A stretch of DNA of 64,000 nt. Origin: Mycolicibacterium arenosum. Lineage in GTDB: Bacteria; Actinomycetota; Actinomycetes; Mycobacteriales; Mycobacteriaceae. Below the pieces are notes generated by a model. That model was not told the DNA's origin, searched no databases, and saw only the letters and a list, made by a program, of their open reading frames with translations. Location: assembly GCF_024320865.1 (NCBI RefSeq), contig NZ_JANDBD010000003.1:186001-250000 (forward strand), in the 5' to 3' direction. Position numbers and translations under genes: made by a program. Positions 17,130 through 25,129 of the stretch are shown piece after piece. The stretch's first letter is position 1. Each line of letters opens with the position of its first letter.

Positions 17130-18374
17130 ATGCCCGAGGTCGACGCACCGCCGTCCGTCCCGCGCACCCAAGACCGGATGACCCACGACGTGTGGTTGCC
17201 CGAGGAGATCGTCGCGTTGCGCGCCGAAGCCCGCGCCGCGGTCGAGAAGCGACTCGTCCCTCACGCACGCGAGATCGGTGAACGCGAGGAGTCCGCCGAC
17301 AGCTTTCCGTGGGAGGCCTTCCGCGGGCTAGCCGACGAGGGCTTGTTCGCCGTGCCCTTCAGCTCGGAATACGGTCGCGGACTACAGCATCCGATGCTCG
17401 GCACCTGCACCGTGACCGAGGAGATCGCCTATCACTCCTCGTCGATGGCCGGGGTCTACGACGGCCAGTGCATCCTCGTACCCCAAACGCTCACCTTCGC
17501 CACCGACGCCCTGCGAGCACGCCTGATCCCGGAACTGATCGGCGGACGCACGGCCTTCGCCTTCGCCACCACCGAACCCGACACCAGTTCCGATCTCACC
17601 GCCGAACGGATGCGCACCGTCGCCGAGGACACCCCGGAGGGCTTCGTCGTCAACGGGCGCAAGCGCTGGATCACCAACAGCATTGTGGCCGGCTGGGTCT
17701 CGGTGCTGGTGCGAGCCGGGGCCGGAAGCAACCGGGCCACGATGCTGCTGGTTGATCTGTCGTCGCCGGGGGTCCGCATCGGCACCCCGGACCTGAAGAT
17801 GGGACACCGCGGACAGATCACCGCCGACATCGAGTTCACCGACGTCCTAGTCCCCCACGCCAACCTGCTCGGCACAGCGGGCGGCGGCCTGGGGGTCGCG
17901 CTATCCGCGCTCGTACGCGGACGGATCGGCATCGGCGCCGCAGGAGTCGGCGTCGCCCAGGCGGCACTCGATCTCGCCGTCGAACGACTACGGACCCGCC
18001 ACGTCTTCGGGCACCCACTCGGCGCGATGCAGCACTGGCAGTTCACCATGGCTCAGCGCGCCACCGAGATCGAGTGCGCCCGCACGCTATACCAGAAGGC
18101 GGCCACCCTGCTCGATCGTGGCGACCGCAGCGCCGAGCCGGAAGCCGCGATGGCCAAGGCGTACGGCACCCGCCTGGCCAACGACCTTGTTCGAGAGGCC
18201 ATCCAAATCCACGGTGCGCTCGGTTTCGCCCGGCACGTCGGCGAAACCGGCGAGTCGGTACGGCTCGAGGAGATGTATCGCGACGCGAAGATCCTCGAGA
18301 TCTTCGAAGGCGCCAACGAGCTCCAGCAGTGGATCATCGCCCGACAGCTCATCGGCCGCGACGTCACCGGCTAG
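17130..18374 (+). CDS. Acyl-CoA dehydrogenase
   Basis: 414 aa from ATG 17130, chosen because GGAGG (17121-17125) stands at the right distance; the frame is open further upstream. It should carry out FAD-dependent alpha,beta-dehydrogenation of an acyl-CoA thioester. Seen in order are the N-terminal helical domain, the beta domain with AFAFATTEPDTSSDLTAERM and GFVVNGRKRWITNS, and the C-terminal helical domain with RHVFGHPLGAMQHWQF. The end EMYRDAKILEIFEGANELQQ holds the catalytic-base position common in this family. The substrate is unknown. It probably belongs to the regulon of the upstream TetR. Confidence 0.93.
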   Translation: MPEVDAPPSVPRTQDRMTHDVWLPEEIVALRAEARAAVEKRLVPHAREIGEREESADSFPWEAFRGLADEGLFAVPFSSEYGRGLQHPMLGTCTVTEEIAYHSSSMAGVYDGQCILVPQTLTFATDALRARLIPELIGGRTAFAFATTEPDTSSDLTAERMRTVAEDTPEGFVVNGRKRWITNSIVAGWVSVLVRAGAGSNRATMLLVDLSSPGVRIGTPDLKMGHRGQITADIEFTDVLVPHANLLGTAGGGLGVALSALVRGRIGIGAAGVGVAQAALDLAVERLRTRHVFGHPLGAMQHWQFTMAQRATEIECARTLYQKAATLLDRGDRSAEPEAAMAKAYGTRLANDLVREAIQIHGALGFARHVGETGESVRLEEMYRDAKILEIFEGANELQQWIIARQLIGRDVTG

Positions 18375-18431
18375 GGAAGCCGGCCTGCGCCTCAGGCCCA
18401 CGTCTGCACGCGATTCGTCCGCTATATTACC

Positions 18432-18454
18432 GTGAAGTAAGTACACTTGTTCAC
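18432..18454. promoter_or_regulatory. Imperfect inverted repeat upstream of hydrolase
   Basis: Arms GTGAA (18432-18436) and TTCAC (18450-18454) surround an inner AAGT-AC-ACTT palindrome (18439-18448). This could be a TetR-type operator overlapping the promoter; no direct evidence links it to a regulator. Confidence 0.35.
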
Positions 18455-18483
18455 TGAAGCGAATCGGCGAGGAGGACGACCGG

Positions 18484-18528
18484 ATGGCCGATGCCGCGGA
18501 ACAGTGCCGTCGCAGGTGCGCCGCATGA
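18484..18528 (+). CDS. Possible 14-codon leader ORF coupled to the hydrolase
   Basis: ATG 18484 is preceded by a strong GAGGAGG and opens a 14-residue frame (MADAAEQCRRRCAA). Its TGA overlaps the ATG of the hydrolase as ATGA (18525-18528). The hydrolase itself has only a weak site, so translation may be coupled through this short frame. It could also be a chance frame or a decayed N-terminus. Confidence 0.4.
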   Translation: MADAAEQCRRRCAA

Positions 18529-19415
18529 CCCGTGTGGACGTCTCGTTCGAATCCGGCGCCGACCGGTGCGCGGGTTGGCTGTACACCCCCGCCACCGAGG
18601 GCGCACCGCGGCCGACGGTGATTTTGGGGCACGGCCTTGGCGGGGTCAAGGAGATGAGACTCGACGCCTACGCCGAGCGCTTCGTGCAGGCCGGTTACGC
18701 GTGCCTGGTCTTCGACTACCGGCATTTCGGCGCCAGCGGCGGTCTGCCCCGGCAGCTTCTCGACATCAAGAAGGAATTGGCAGACTGGGCGGCCGCCGTC
18801 GCCTACGTTCGCCGTCTCGAGGGCGTCGACGGCGATCGAATCGCCTTGTTCGGTTCGTCGTTCGGCGGCGGTCTGGTCATCGACGTCGCCGCCGCCGACG
18901 GTCGCATCTCAGCCGTAATCTCCCAGTGCCCCTTCACCGACGGGTTCGCCTCGGCGCGCGCAAGCGGCACGATATCCACCGTGAAGGTGACGGCGTTGGC
19001 CACTCGAGACGTGGTGGCGGCCGCACTCGGACGCACTCCGGTGATGGCCGCCCTGTCCGGTCCCCCTCGATCAGCCTCGCTCATGTCGGCCCACGACTGC
19101 GAACCCGGATACCGGGCGCTGACCGACACCGCTCCGGCGTTCCGCAACGAAGTGTGCGCACGCTTCGCGCTCGCGATCGCGACCTACTTTCCGGGCCGCC
19201 GTGCCGCTCGGCTCGACTGCCCCATCCTGTTCGCGCTGTGCCGAGACGACACCGTCGCGCCCGCAGCGGCGAGTCGCAGGCACGGGGAACGAGCGGCTTG
19301 CGCGGAGATCGTCGAATACCCGTGCGGGCACTTCGACATCTACCTGGGAGACGCGTTTGAACACGCCGTCGGAGACTACGTCGACTTCCTGCACCGGCAT
19401 CTGCCGGTGGCCTGA
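18525..19415 (+). CDS. Alpha/beta hydrolase (dienelactone/acetylxylan esterase-like)
   Basis: 296 aa from ATG 18525; the frame is open to 18447 but homology begins at about TRVDVSFESGADRCAGWLY. The fold signature is GHGLGGVKEMRLDAYAERF (oxyanion region), then VFDYRHFGASGG, and the nucleophile elbow FGSSFGGG (Ser in G-x-S-x-G, ~residue 115). The acid is in CRDDTVAP and the His in CGHFDIYLG near the C-terminus, so the catalytic triad is complete. The substrate is unknown. It may be translationally coupled to a short leader frame. It follows the acyl-CoA dehydrogenase by 150 bp, with its own candidate operator. Confidence 0.87.
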   Translation: MTRVDVSFESGADRCAGWLYTPATEGAPRPTVILGHGLGGVKEMRLDAYAERFVQAGYACLVFDYRHFGASGGLPRQLLDIKKELADWAAAVAYVRRLEGVDGDRIALFGSSFGGGLVIDVAAADGRISAVISQCPFTDGFASARASGTISTVKVTALATRDVVAAALGRTPVMAALSGPPRSASLMSAHDCEPGYRALTDTAPAFRNEVCARFALAIATYFPGRRAARLDCPILFALCRDDTVAPAAASRRHGERAACAEIVEYPCGHFDIYLGDAFEHAVGDYVDFLHRHLPVA

Positions 19416-19490
19416 CACGTACGCAGCACAGGCGCCGTTGTGCACTGCACCGATCGACTGGATCCGCGCGAAAACGGGAATGCCCTCGTC

Positions 19491-19643
19491 ATGCCACCCG
19501 AGGAAACCAAGACGTGCCCTGTGTGCCGACGGCCGTTCACGAACCGTCGCAAGTGGCGCACGCGCGGAGTGTGGGATCGCGTCGTGTACTGCTCGGAGCG
19601 CTGCCGTCGCACCGGGAGAGCCGATGAGCAGCCTGCCAAGTGA
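19491..19643 (+). CDS. DUF2256 zinc-ribbon-like small protein
   Basis: 50 aa from ATG 19491 (a GTG at 19440 would add 17 residues without homology). Four cysteines in the order C-x2-C ... C-x3-C ([10 protein letters not shown] and YCSERCRR) with intervening [10 protein letters not shown] match the DUF2256 family of tiny probable zinc-binding proteins found in many bacteria. The function is unknown. It stands convergent to a broken hydrolase gene on the minus strand. Confidence 0.8.
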   Translation: MPPEETKTCPVCRRPFTNRRKWRTRGVWDRVVYCSERCRRTGRADEQPAK

Positions 19644-19648
19644 GACGG

Positions 19649-20060
19649 TTACCCGCGCAGCCAATCTCGAATGGTCTCGACGAGTTGCGTCTTGCATTCC
19701 AGCGGTAGCCAGTGCCCCGCGGGCAGGTGAGCGACGGTGAGCTCCGCGCAGGCCGCGCGCATGGGGTCGCCCCTGGCGATTGCCGGTGATGGTGCAGATC
19801 GGATCCCATTCGCCGTTGACGAACAGGACCGGCATCGTGAGACGCCCGCCCTCGGGTGCCGCACGCGCGTAGGCGGTGTTGGCGGCGCCGTTGAGATACC
19901 ACGCGCACGAGGATCTGTAGCCGCTCTCCCGGTAGGCCCGCGCGAGCGCGTCGAAGTCCGTGCGCGCCACATCAGACCGATGCCGGGCCAGCCGTGGACG
20001 AAGATCATGCGGGGTCCACCGGAGGAGCCCGCACTCGAGGTAGTGGGTGGTGTGCCGAGA
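19649..20060 (-). pseudogene. Broken epoxide-hydrolase-like alpha/beta hydrolase
   Basis: Pieces of one hydrolase are spread over different frames of the minus strand: TTHYLECG, then MIFVHGWPGIGLMWRA, then (frame change) FDALARAYRESGYRSSCAWY and MPVLFVNGEWDPICTI, then LPAGHWLPLECKTQLVETI and DWLRG before the stop at 19649. The order is that of epoxide-hydrolase-type enzymes, but the segment between HGW and the YRESGY region (including the nucleophile elbow) is deleted and at least two frameshifts are needed. It is non-functional. Confidence 0.7.
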
Positions 20061-20064
20061 TGTG

Positions 20065-20084
20065 CTGAAACCGCGCGGTTTCAG
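20065..20084. terminator. 20-bp perfect palindrome downstream of tetR
   Basis: CTGAAACCGCGCGGTTTCAG reads the same on both strands. It lies 26 bp beyond the stop of the minus-strand TetR gene and just before the broken hydrolase, so a hairpin terminator is the simplest reading. No T tract follows on the minus strand. Confidence 0.45.
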
Positions 20085-20110
20085 GGTCGGCGTGGCGGCC
20101 GGTGCGCCGG

Positions 20111-20734
20111 TCAGTCGCACGTCGGCACACCCTGCGGGACAAGAGCTCTCAGCCCCGCCAGGGCCACGTCAACGACGACGTCCAATCGCTCGGGGGCGAC
20201 TCCCGCCGCCGCGTGGACCGCGAGCCCCTGCCCGACCGTCACCGTGTAGGCCGCCAGTGCCGCGGTGTCAACGCCGGACGCGTCCTCGGTCCTGGACAGC
20301 GCCTTCGCCACGGCGTCCTCGAGGCCCTGCCGGTACTCGGCGAGCAGTAGCGGGATCCGGGCGTGGTCCGGCGCACAGGCCAGCCCACCCTGGATGGACA
20401 GGCACCCCGGCAAGGTGCCGGTGCGGGTCATGGCCTCCCGCGTGGAGCGCAGATAGGACTCGAGAACCTCGTAGACAGTGGACTTCGCCAGTACCGCATC
20501 CAGTTCGCCGTGGGCCACCAGACCGTACCGCTCGAGGGCGCGGGCGAAGAGCGCCTCCTTACTACCGAACACGTGGTACAGACTCGGCTTGTTGATCCCC
20601 ATGGCCCTGGTGAGCTCCGTCAGTGACGCCCCCTCATAGCCCAGCCGCCAGAACACCTCGATCGCGGCGTCGAGCGCTCGACCCTCGTCGAAGGTGCGAG
20701 GTCGACCTCCGGCGTGCCGTCGCTCTGCGTCCAT
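20111..20734 (-). CDS. TetR/AcrR family transcriptional regulator
   Basis: 207 aa. The helix-turn-helix domain is clear at residues ~14-62 (ALDAAIEVFWRLGYEGASLT, then MGINKPSLYHVFGSKEALF). The C-terminal domain with GTLPGCLSIQGGLAC resembles the TetR_C_16-type regulators found next to short-chain dehydrogenases. It is divergent from the SDR gene at 20831, and the shared 96-bp intergenic region carries two identical ACCGATCGGT boxes. Repression of the SDR-SDR-VOC operon and of itself is therefore likely. Confidence 0.93.
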   Translation of the reverse strand: MDAERRHAGGRPRTFDEGRALDAAIEVFWRLGYEGASLTELTRAMGINKPSLYHVFGSKEALFARALERYGLVAHGELDAVLAKSTVYEVLESYLRSTREAMTRTGTLPGCLSIQGGLACAPDHARIPLLLAEYRQGLEDAVAKALSRTEDASGVDTAALAAYTVTVGQGLAVHAAAGVAPERLDVVVDVALAGLRALVPQGVPTCD

Positions 20735-20767
20735 CCCCCGATCCTAGGCGCACCTCGCACTCGGTTT

Positions 20768-20820
20768 ACCGATCGGTACAAAACTGATAGGTTGACCGTG
20801 AAACCGATCGGTACAAAACT
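20768..20820. promoter_or_regulatory. Twin TetR operator between divergent tetR and SDR genes
   Basis: The perfect palindrome ACCGATCGGT occurs at 20768-20777 and again at 20803-20812, each followed by acaaaactg, so a 19-bp unit is directly repeated with a 35-bp period. The second box ends 8 bp before the GGAGGG ribosome site of the SDR. The placement suggests two repressor dimers covering both promoters. Confidence 0.8.
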
Positions 20821-20830
20821 GGAGGGTCCC

Positions 20831-21574
20831 GTGTCGTCACTGGTAGGAAAGACCGCACTCGTCACCGGAGCAACGTCGGGAATCGGGCTGGCCGCGGCTC
20901 GTGCACTTGCGCAGGAGGGGGCCTACGTCTTTCTCGTGGGTCGGCGTGCGGACGCCCTCGAAGCAGCCGTCGCCGACATCGGCGTCGACCGGGCCTCGTT
21001 CATCCGCGCCGACGTCACACAGCAGTCCGACCTCGACGGTATGGCGGCCACCATCGCCGACACGGGGCGCCGACTCGACGTCGTGTTCGCCAACGCGGGC
21101 ATCAACGAGTTCGCGGTGCTCGGGGATCTCACCTGGGAGCACCACACCAGGATCTTCGATACCAACGTCGGCGGAATCATCTTCGCGGTGCAGGCCGCTC
21201 TTCCACTGCTCAACGAGGGCGCGTCGGTCATCCTGTGCGGGTCCAACGGCGACGTGAAAGCGGCCCCCGGTGCAAGCGTCTACGCCGCGTCCAAGGCCGC
21301 GATCCGGTCCCTGGGCCGCAGCTGGGCCGCCGAACTGATCGACCGTGGGATCCGCGTGAACGTCGTCGCACCCGGACTCACCGAGACACCGGGCCTGAAC
21401 GACCTCTTCTCCGGAGCCGACGACGCGCTGGCCGACCTGACCTCCACCGTGCCGCTGGGACGGCGCGCCCGCTCAGAGGAGATCGGTAGCGTCGTGACGT
21501 TCCTGGCGTCCGACGGAAGCTCCTTCATGACCGGCTCGGAGGTCTACGTCGACGGTGGAGCCAGCCAGTTCTGA
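20831..21574 (+). CDS. Short-chain dehydrogenase/reductase
   Basis: 247 aa from GTG 20831, preceded by GGAGGG at 20821. The cofactor motif TGATSGIG (~12-19), the structural NAG (FANAGIN), the catalytic YAASK (Tyr/Lys) and the upstream Ser in CGSNGD are all present. The C-terminal MTGSEVYVDGG is typical of classical SDRs. The acidic/basic pattern after strand 2 (VGRRADAL) hints at NADPH, which is inference. It heads an operon with a second SDR (33 bp later) and a VOC protein, under the divergent TetR. Confidence 0.93.
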   Translation: MSSLVGKTALVTGATSGIGLAAARALAQEGAYVFLVGRRADALEAAVADIGVDRASFIRADVTQQSDLDGMAATIADTGRRLDVVFANAGINEFAVLGDLTWEHHTRIFDTNVGGIIFAVQAALPLLNEGASVILCGSNGDVKAAPGASVYAASKAAIRSLGRSWAAELIDRGIRVNVVAPGLTETPGLNDLFSGADDALADLTSTVPLGRRARSEEIGSVVTFLASDGSSFMTGSEVYVDGGASQF

Positions 21575-21607
21575 CCCGGTTACCGTTCACGAAAGGATGT
21601 GTTTGTC

Positions 21608-22462
21608 ATGACTCACGGCCGTGATGACTCCCCTCGCCACTGGTTCGTCACCGGCGCGACGGGCGGACTAGGCCGAAACATCACCGAATACGCCTTGCAG
21701 CAAGGTGACTCGGTCACCGCGACCGCGCGCCGAGCGGACGGGCTCGACGACCTCCGAAAGCGCTACGGCGATCGCCTGACCGTCGAGGTGCTCGACCTGA
21801 GCCCGCCCGCCGATGTGGATACCGTGATCTCACGCGTGCTCGCCGCGCATCCCGTCGACGTTGTCGTCAACAACGCCGGCTACGCGCTCGTCGGTGCCGC
21901 CGAGGAGATGAGCCCCGATCAGATCCGCGATCAGATCGAGGTCCTCCTCGTCGCCCCGATGCTCATTACGCGAGCGTTCCTCAAGCCGATGCGAGAGCAG
22001 GGAGGCGGCCGGATCATCCAGATCTCCAGCCTGGGCGGACAGACCACCGTGCCCACGCACAGCGGCTACCACGCGGGCAAATGGGGACTGGAGGGGTTCA
22101 CCGAGAGTGTCGCGCAGGAGGTCGTCGACTTCGGCATCCATCTCACACTGGTCGAAATCGGAGCCACTCGAACGTCGTTCCTCTCCGGCATGCGATTCGT
22201 CGAGGCGACGCCCCCGTACGAGTCGACCGCCGTGGGCCGGCTGCGACGGGACATGCGCGACGCCGACGCGGGCGCCCTGCTCACCGGTGATCCGCGGAAG
22301 ATCGCAGAGCTCGTCTACGCCACCACACGCCAGAGCGATCCCCCACTACGGCTCGTTCTCGGCGAAGACAGCTACGAGGCCATTCGGACTGCACTGACCG
22401 AGCGCCTCGCGGCACTGGCGCCCCAGAAGTCCGTCGCGGCGTCGGTGAGATTCACCGAGTGA
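21608..22462 (+). CDS. Short-chain dehydrogenase/reductase
   Basis: 284 aa from ATG 21608 (GTG 21599 is possible but too close to the AAAGGA site). Features are TGATGGLG (~15-22), an NNAG at ~88, the Ser in QISSLGG and the catalytic YHAGK. The long C-terminal extension (LTLVEIGATRTSFLSGMRF...) is typical of SDRs annotated as oxidoreductases acting on aromatic or terpenoid-like compounds. It follows the first SDR by 33 bp, so cotranscription is expected. The substrate is unknown. Confidence 0.92.
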   Translation: MTHGRDDSPRHWFVTGATGGLGRNITEYALQQGDSVTATARRADGLDDLRKRYGDRLTVEVLDLSPPADVDTVISRVLAAHPVDVVVNNAGYALVGAAEEMSPDQIRDQIEVLLVAPMLITRAFLKPMREQGGGRIIQISSLGGQTTVPTHSGYHAGKWGLEGFTESVAQEVVDFGIHLTLVEIGATRTSFLSGMRFVEATPPYESTAVGRLRRDMRDADAGALLTGDPRKIAELVYATTRQSDPPLRLVLGEDSYEAIRTALTERLAALAPQKSVAASVRFTE

Positions 22463-22517
22463 TCCCGTTCGGGGGCGGCACCGATGAGTTCTCGCGCGGA
22501 TTCGAGTCACCACGCAC

Positions 22518-22892
22518 ATGACAGCCGAACTCTTCACCGGACTTCACTGCGTCGCCGTGCCCGTCCGCGATCAGGATCAATCGAAGGCCCTCTTCGAGAC
22601 ACTGGGGTTCATCACCACGATGGACGCGGAACTGCAGCCGGGCTTTCGCTGGATCGAACTCGCACCCTCGACGGGTGGTCCATCGCTCGCGCTCGTATCC
22701 ACGGGAAGCGAGCTTCCGACGGGAATCGACACGGGCATCCGGTTGGTGACGCCCGACGCCCGCGCCGCGCACGCTGCGCTCGCGGAACAGGGACTCGACG
22801 TCGGCGATCTCCTCGACTGGGAAACGGCTCCGCTCATGTTCAGCTTCCGAGACATCGACGGCAATCGCTACTACGTCGGTCAATCCGCCTAG
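22518..22892 (+). CDS. VOC (glyoxalase/bleomycin-resistance fold) family protein
   Basis: 124 aa. One vicinal-oxygen-chelate module pair is recognisable: LHCVAVPVRDQDQSKALFET and, at the end, SFRDIDGNRYYVGQ. Candidate metal ligands are the His in LHCVAV and acidic residues near ELAPS and the C-terminus, but the set is not certain. It is likely the third gene of the SDR operon (55 bp after it). Its stop overlaps by 4 bp the stop of the convergent minus-strand hydrolase-like gene. Confidence 0.85.
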   Translation: MTAELFTGLHCVAVPVRDQDQSKALFETLGFITTMDAELQPGFRWIELAPSTGGPSLALVSTGSELPTGIDTGIRLVTPDARAAHAALAEQGLDVGDLLDWETAPLMFSFRDIDGNRYYVGQSA

Positions 22893-23662
22893 GGCACAGG
22901 GTTATCGGCCGATCCAACCGCTTCGTCGAGCAGGTCGAGCACCGCCTGCCACGCCCGTGTCGCGTGCACAGCGTGGTGACCCACGCCGGGCACCGTGTCG
23001 AGGACGTGAGTGGTGCCTCCGGTCAACGAACCGTCGGCGTTCGTCGGAGCGGCCCAGAAGGCGTGCTTGGCACCACCGTAAACATTGACGCGCCAATCGA
23101 TTCCGGCATTCTGGAGCGCGGCGGTGAATGCGAGCAGTTGATCCGGCGTGCACAGTGGGTCCTCGGAGCCCGTGCACAGTAGGTAGGCTCCGTCCACGCC
23201 CCGCCAATCGTCGGCGCGGGCGGCCGGAAAGCCGGGGTGGATTGCGGCGAGTGCCTTGAAAGGCACTCCCGCACTGGCGAGTTCCAACACGATTCGGCCG
23301 CCGGCACCGTATCCCAGCGCCGCGAGCCGGTCGGGGTCGGCGCCGGGCTCGGCGAGTAGAACGTCGAGCGCCGCACGGCCGATGGCCTCCATGCGGGCGG
23401 GGTCGGCCATCAGGGGCATCACCCGCGCCAACATCGCCTCCGGGTCGCCGAAATAGGTCCGGCCCGCGTGGTAGTCCATTGCGAGGGCGATGTAGCCGTG
23501 CTCTGCGAGGTCGTCGGCGCGGCCGCGTTGATAGTCGTCGAGACCGATCCCGTCATGTCCGATGAGCACTGCAGGCCAGGGCCCCTCGCCGTCTGGCCGC
23601 GCCAGGTGCGCCACCATCGTCAGTCCGTCGGCGTCGTAGGTGACTTCTCTAGTGGCGATCAT
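22889..23662 (-). CDS. Dienelactone-hydrolase-family protein lacking the Cys nucleophile
   Basis: 257 aa. The N-terminal part (MVAHLARPDGEGPWPAVLIG, HDGIGLDDYQRGRADDLAEH) and the C-terminal acid and His (GSEDPLCTPDQ; GGAKHAFW) match the dienelactone hydrolase family. At the nucleophile elbow the usual G-x-C-x-G-G is GYGAGG, residues 117-122, with Gly-119 where Cys or Ser is expected (codon GGT on the coding strand). No other Ser/Cys is near that turn. It may be a non-catalytic binding protein or a mutant enzyme. It is convergent with the VOC gene, and its own promoter lies in the 23663-23787 gap. Confidence 0.82.
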   Translation of the reverse strand: MIATREVTYDADGLTMVAHLARPDGEGPWPAVLIGHDGIGLDDYQRGRADDLAEHGYIALAMDYHAGRTYFGDPEAMLARVMPLMADPARMEAIGRAALDVLLAEPGADPDRLAALGYGAGGRIVLELASAGVPFKALAAIHPGFPAARADDWRGVDGAYLLCTGSEDPLCTPDQLLAFTAALQNAGIDWRVNVYGGAKHAFWAAPTNADGSLTGGTTHVLDTVPGVGHHAVHATRAWQAVLDLLDEAVGSADNPVP

Positions 23663-23787
23663 GTGGTCACGCTAGCCACGATTCGCGCGCGCCAGAACCG
23701 CGTTCGCCTCAAGCTGATCGGCTGGCGTGCCGCACTCGGCCATCGCGTGTGACTGCGGGGTCGACCGCAAGGGCAATGCGTTCAGCA

Positions 23788-24096
23788 CTACCCGCGTATG
23801 TGCAGATACTGGGCCAGCCCGAATTTCTCAACGAGCGTAAGCCAATCCGTGCCCATCACCTCGTAATCGGCGCGTTCACGTGCGGCCGGTGCGTTGCCCT
23901 GCCATGAGAATCGCTTGTCCAACCAGAGACGGAGTCGCGGCAGCTGAAGGTCAGTGGCTGCATGCCGGGGATTTGCACGTGCATGCCGATGGCCGTGGAA
24001 TAGAACCTTCACTGCATAGGTCGCGATAGCGCCCCAAAGAAACGTGCCAAGAGGCGCATTCAGCAGGAATCTCCCCCCGCGGGCCTGCACGGACAC
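23788..24096 (-). pseudogene. Broken partial paralog of the membrane protein at 12436-13590
   Basis: The last ~240 bp are almost identical to the 3' end of 12436-13590 (about 110 bp in the middle are identical), including the end WQGNAPAARERADYEVMGTD. Compared with that gene, two small deletions (2 bp near 24007 and 1 bp near 23919) put the middle ~30 residues out of frame and then restore it. Upstream of ~24030 the similarity falls to paralog level (PLGTFLWGAIATYAV against PFGLFLFGGIASYAV). The first ~280 residues are absent. It is a dead, mosaic fragment. Confidence 0.8.
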
Positions 24097-24178
24097 GGCT
24101 ACTGATGCGAATCACGCCGTGACTCTTATCGGCCGCGCGAGCCTCTTTCGTCCGCCCTACTGCTGGACCCCGCTTCGG

Positions 24179-25018
24179 TCATCGCGTCCCCGATCCGACT
24201 AGCAGCTCGCAGGGTCCGACGAACCCGTCATCGGCCTGGTACTGCCGCAACACCTGGTGCACCTCGTCCCAGACGTCCTCGCGCTCGTCGTCCGGGACCC
24301 CCGCGAGCATCTGGTGCAGCGCCCCGAAGGACTCTCGCTCGAACCGCAGGCACTCGGCAGCGGACGGGAGCCGAAGGGGTGCGTCCAACGACTCTACGGT
24401 CACGTCGTGGAAGCCGGCTGACGTCAGCATTTCCTCCAACACCCCCGGCGCGCCGAGGCTGAAGGGGCCGGGCAGGCCCGGTGCCGGGGCGGGCAGGCCG
24501 GCGCGGGCTCGGATCACCGACACCGGTCCGGCGAAGAAACCGTTCCGGTCGGGCGTGGAGTAGACCACCACGCTGACCCGGCCCCCGTCGTCGAGGGCGT
24601 CGCGAAATCCGGATACCGCCGCGCGCTGGTCGGGCAGGTAGATCAGGCCGAGGCGCGAGATCACCGCGTCGTATCGCCCGCCCACCCTGTCACTGAGCTG
24701 CTCCCCGTCGCATTCCACGGTCTTCAGCACGAGTCCCTCGTCGGCAGCCCGCTTCTCGGCGTACTGCAGAATCGCCGGCGAGATGTCGGTGGCCACGACC
24801 TGCGCACCGCGCCGAGCGGCGGCGAGGCTCTGTCCGCCCGCACCCGCTGCGACGTCGAGCACCCTCACCCCATCGCCGATCCGCGCGGCGTCGAGCATGA
24901 GCGTGGTCGCAGCGCCCAGCCAGTCCTCGAGAACCGGCCCCCAGCGGTGCCAGGCCTCGGCCGCGTCCTCCCACTGCTGACGCGTCGTCTGCTTGTACTG
25001 AATCGGATCGAATCCCAT
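24179..25018 (-). CDS. Class I SAM-dependent methyltransferase
   Basis: 279 aa from ATG 25016-25018, with GAGGAGG just upstream; the frame remains open to 25078. The SAM-binding motif I is VLDVAAGAGGQSLAAARRG (~residues 53-71), followed by VVATDISPAIL and a GRYDAVISRLGLIYLPD segment. This matches the UbiE/Methyltransf_11/25 group. The substrate cannot be inferred. It is divergent from the ATPase regulator at 25130, with a 111-bp shared region. Confidence 0.88.
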   Translation of the reverse strand: MGFDPIQYKQTTRQQWEDAAEAWHRWGPVLEDWLGAATTLMLDAARIGDGVRVLDVAAGAGGQSLAAARRGAQVVATDISPAILQYAEKRAADEGLVLKTVECDGEQLSDRVGGRYDAVISRLGLIYLPDQRAAVSGFRDALDDGGRVSVVVYSTPDRNGFFAGPVSVIRARAGLPAPAPGLPGPFSLGAPGVLEEMLTSAGFHDVTVESLDAPLRLPSAAECLRFERESFGALHQMLAGVPDDEREDVWDEVHQVLRQYQADDGFVGPCELLVGSGTR

Positions 25019-25129
25019 GACGTCCTCCTCATTCGATGTCACCGTCACCCTGAAGGCGCCAGATCGATCGGACATCACGGAAGATTCGTTCTGGCAGTTT
25101 GCTAGACCGCCGCCAGCGACAATGGGTGG

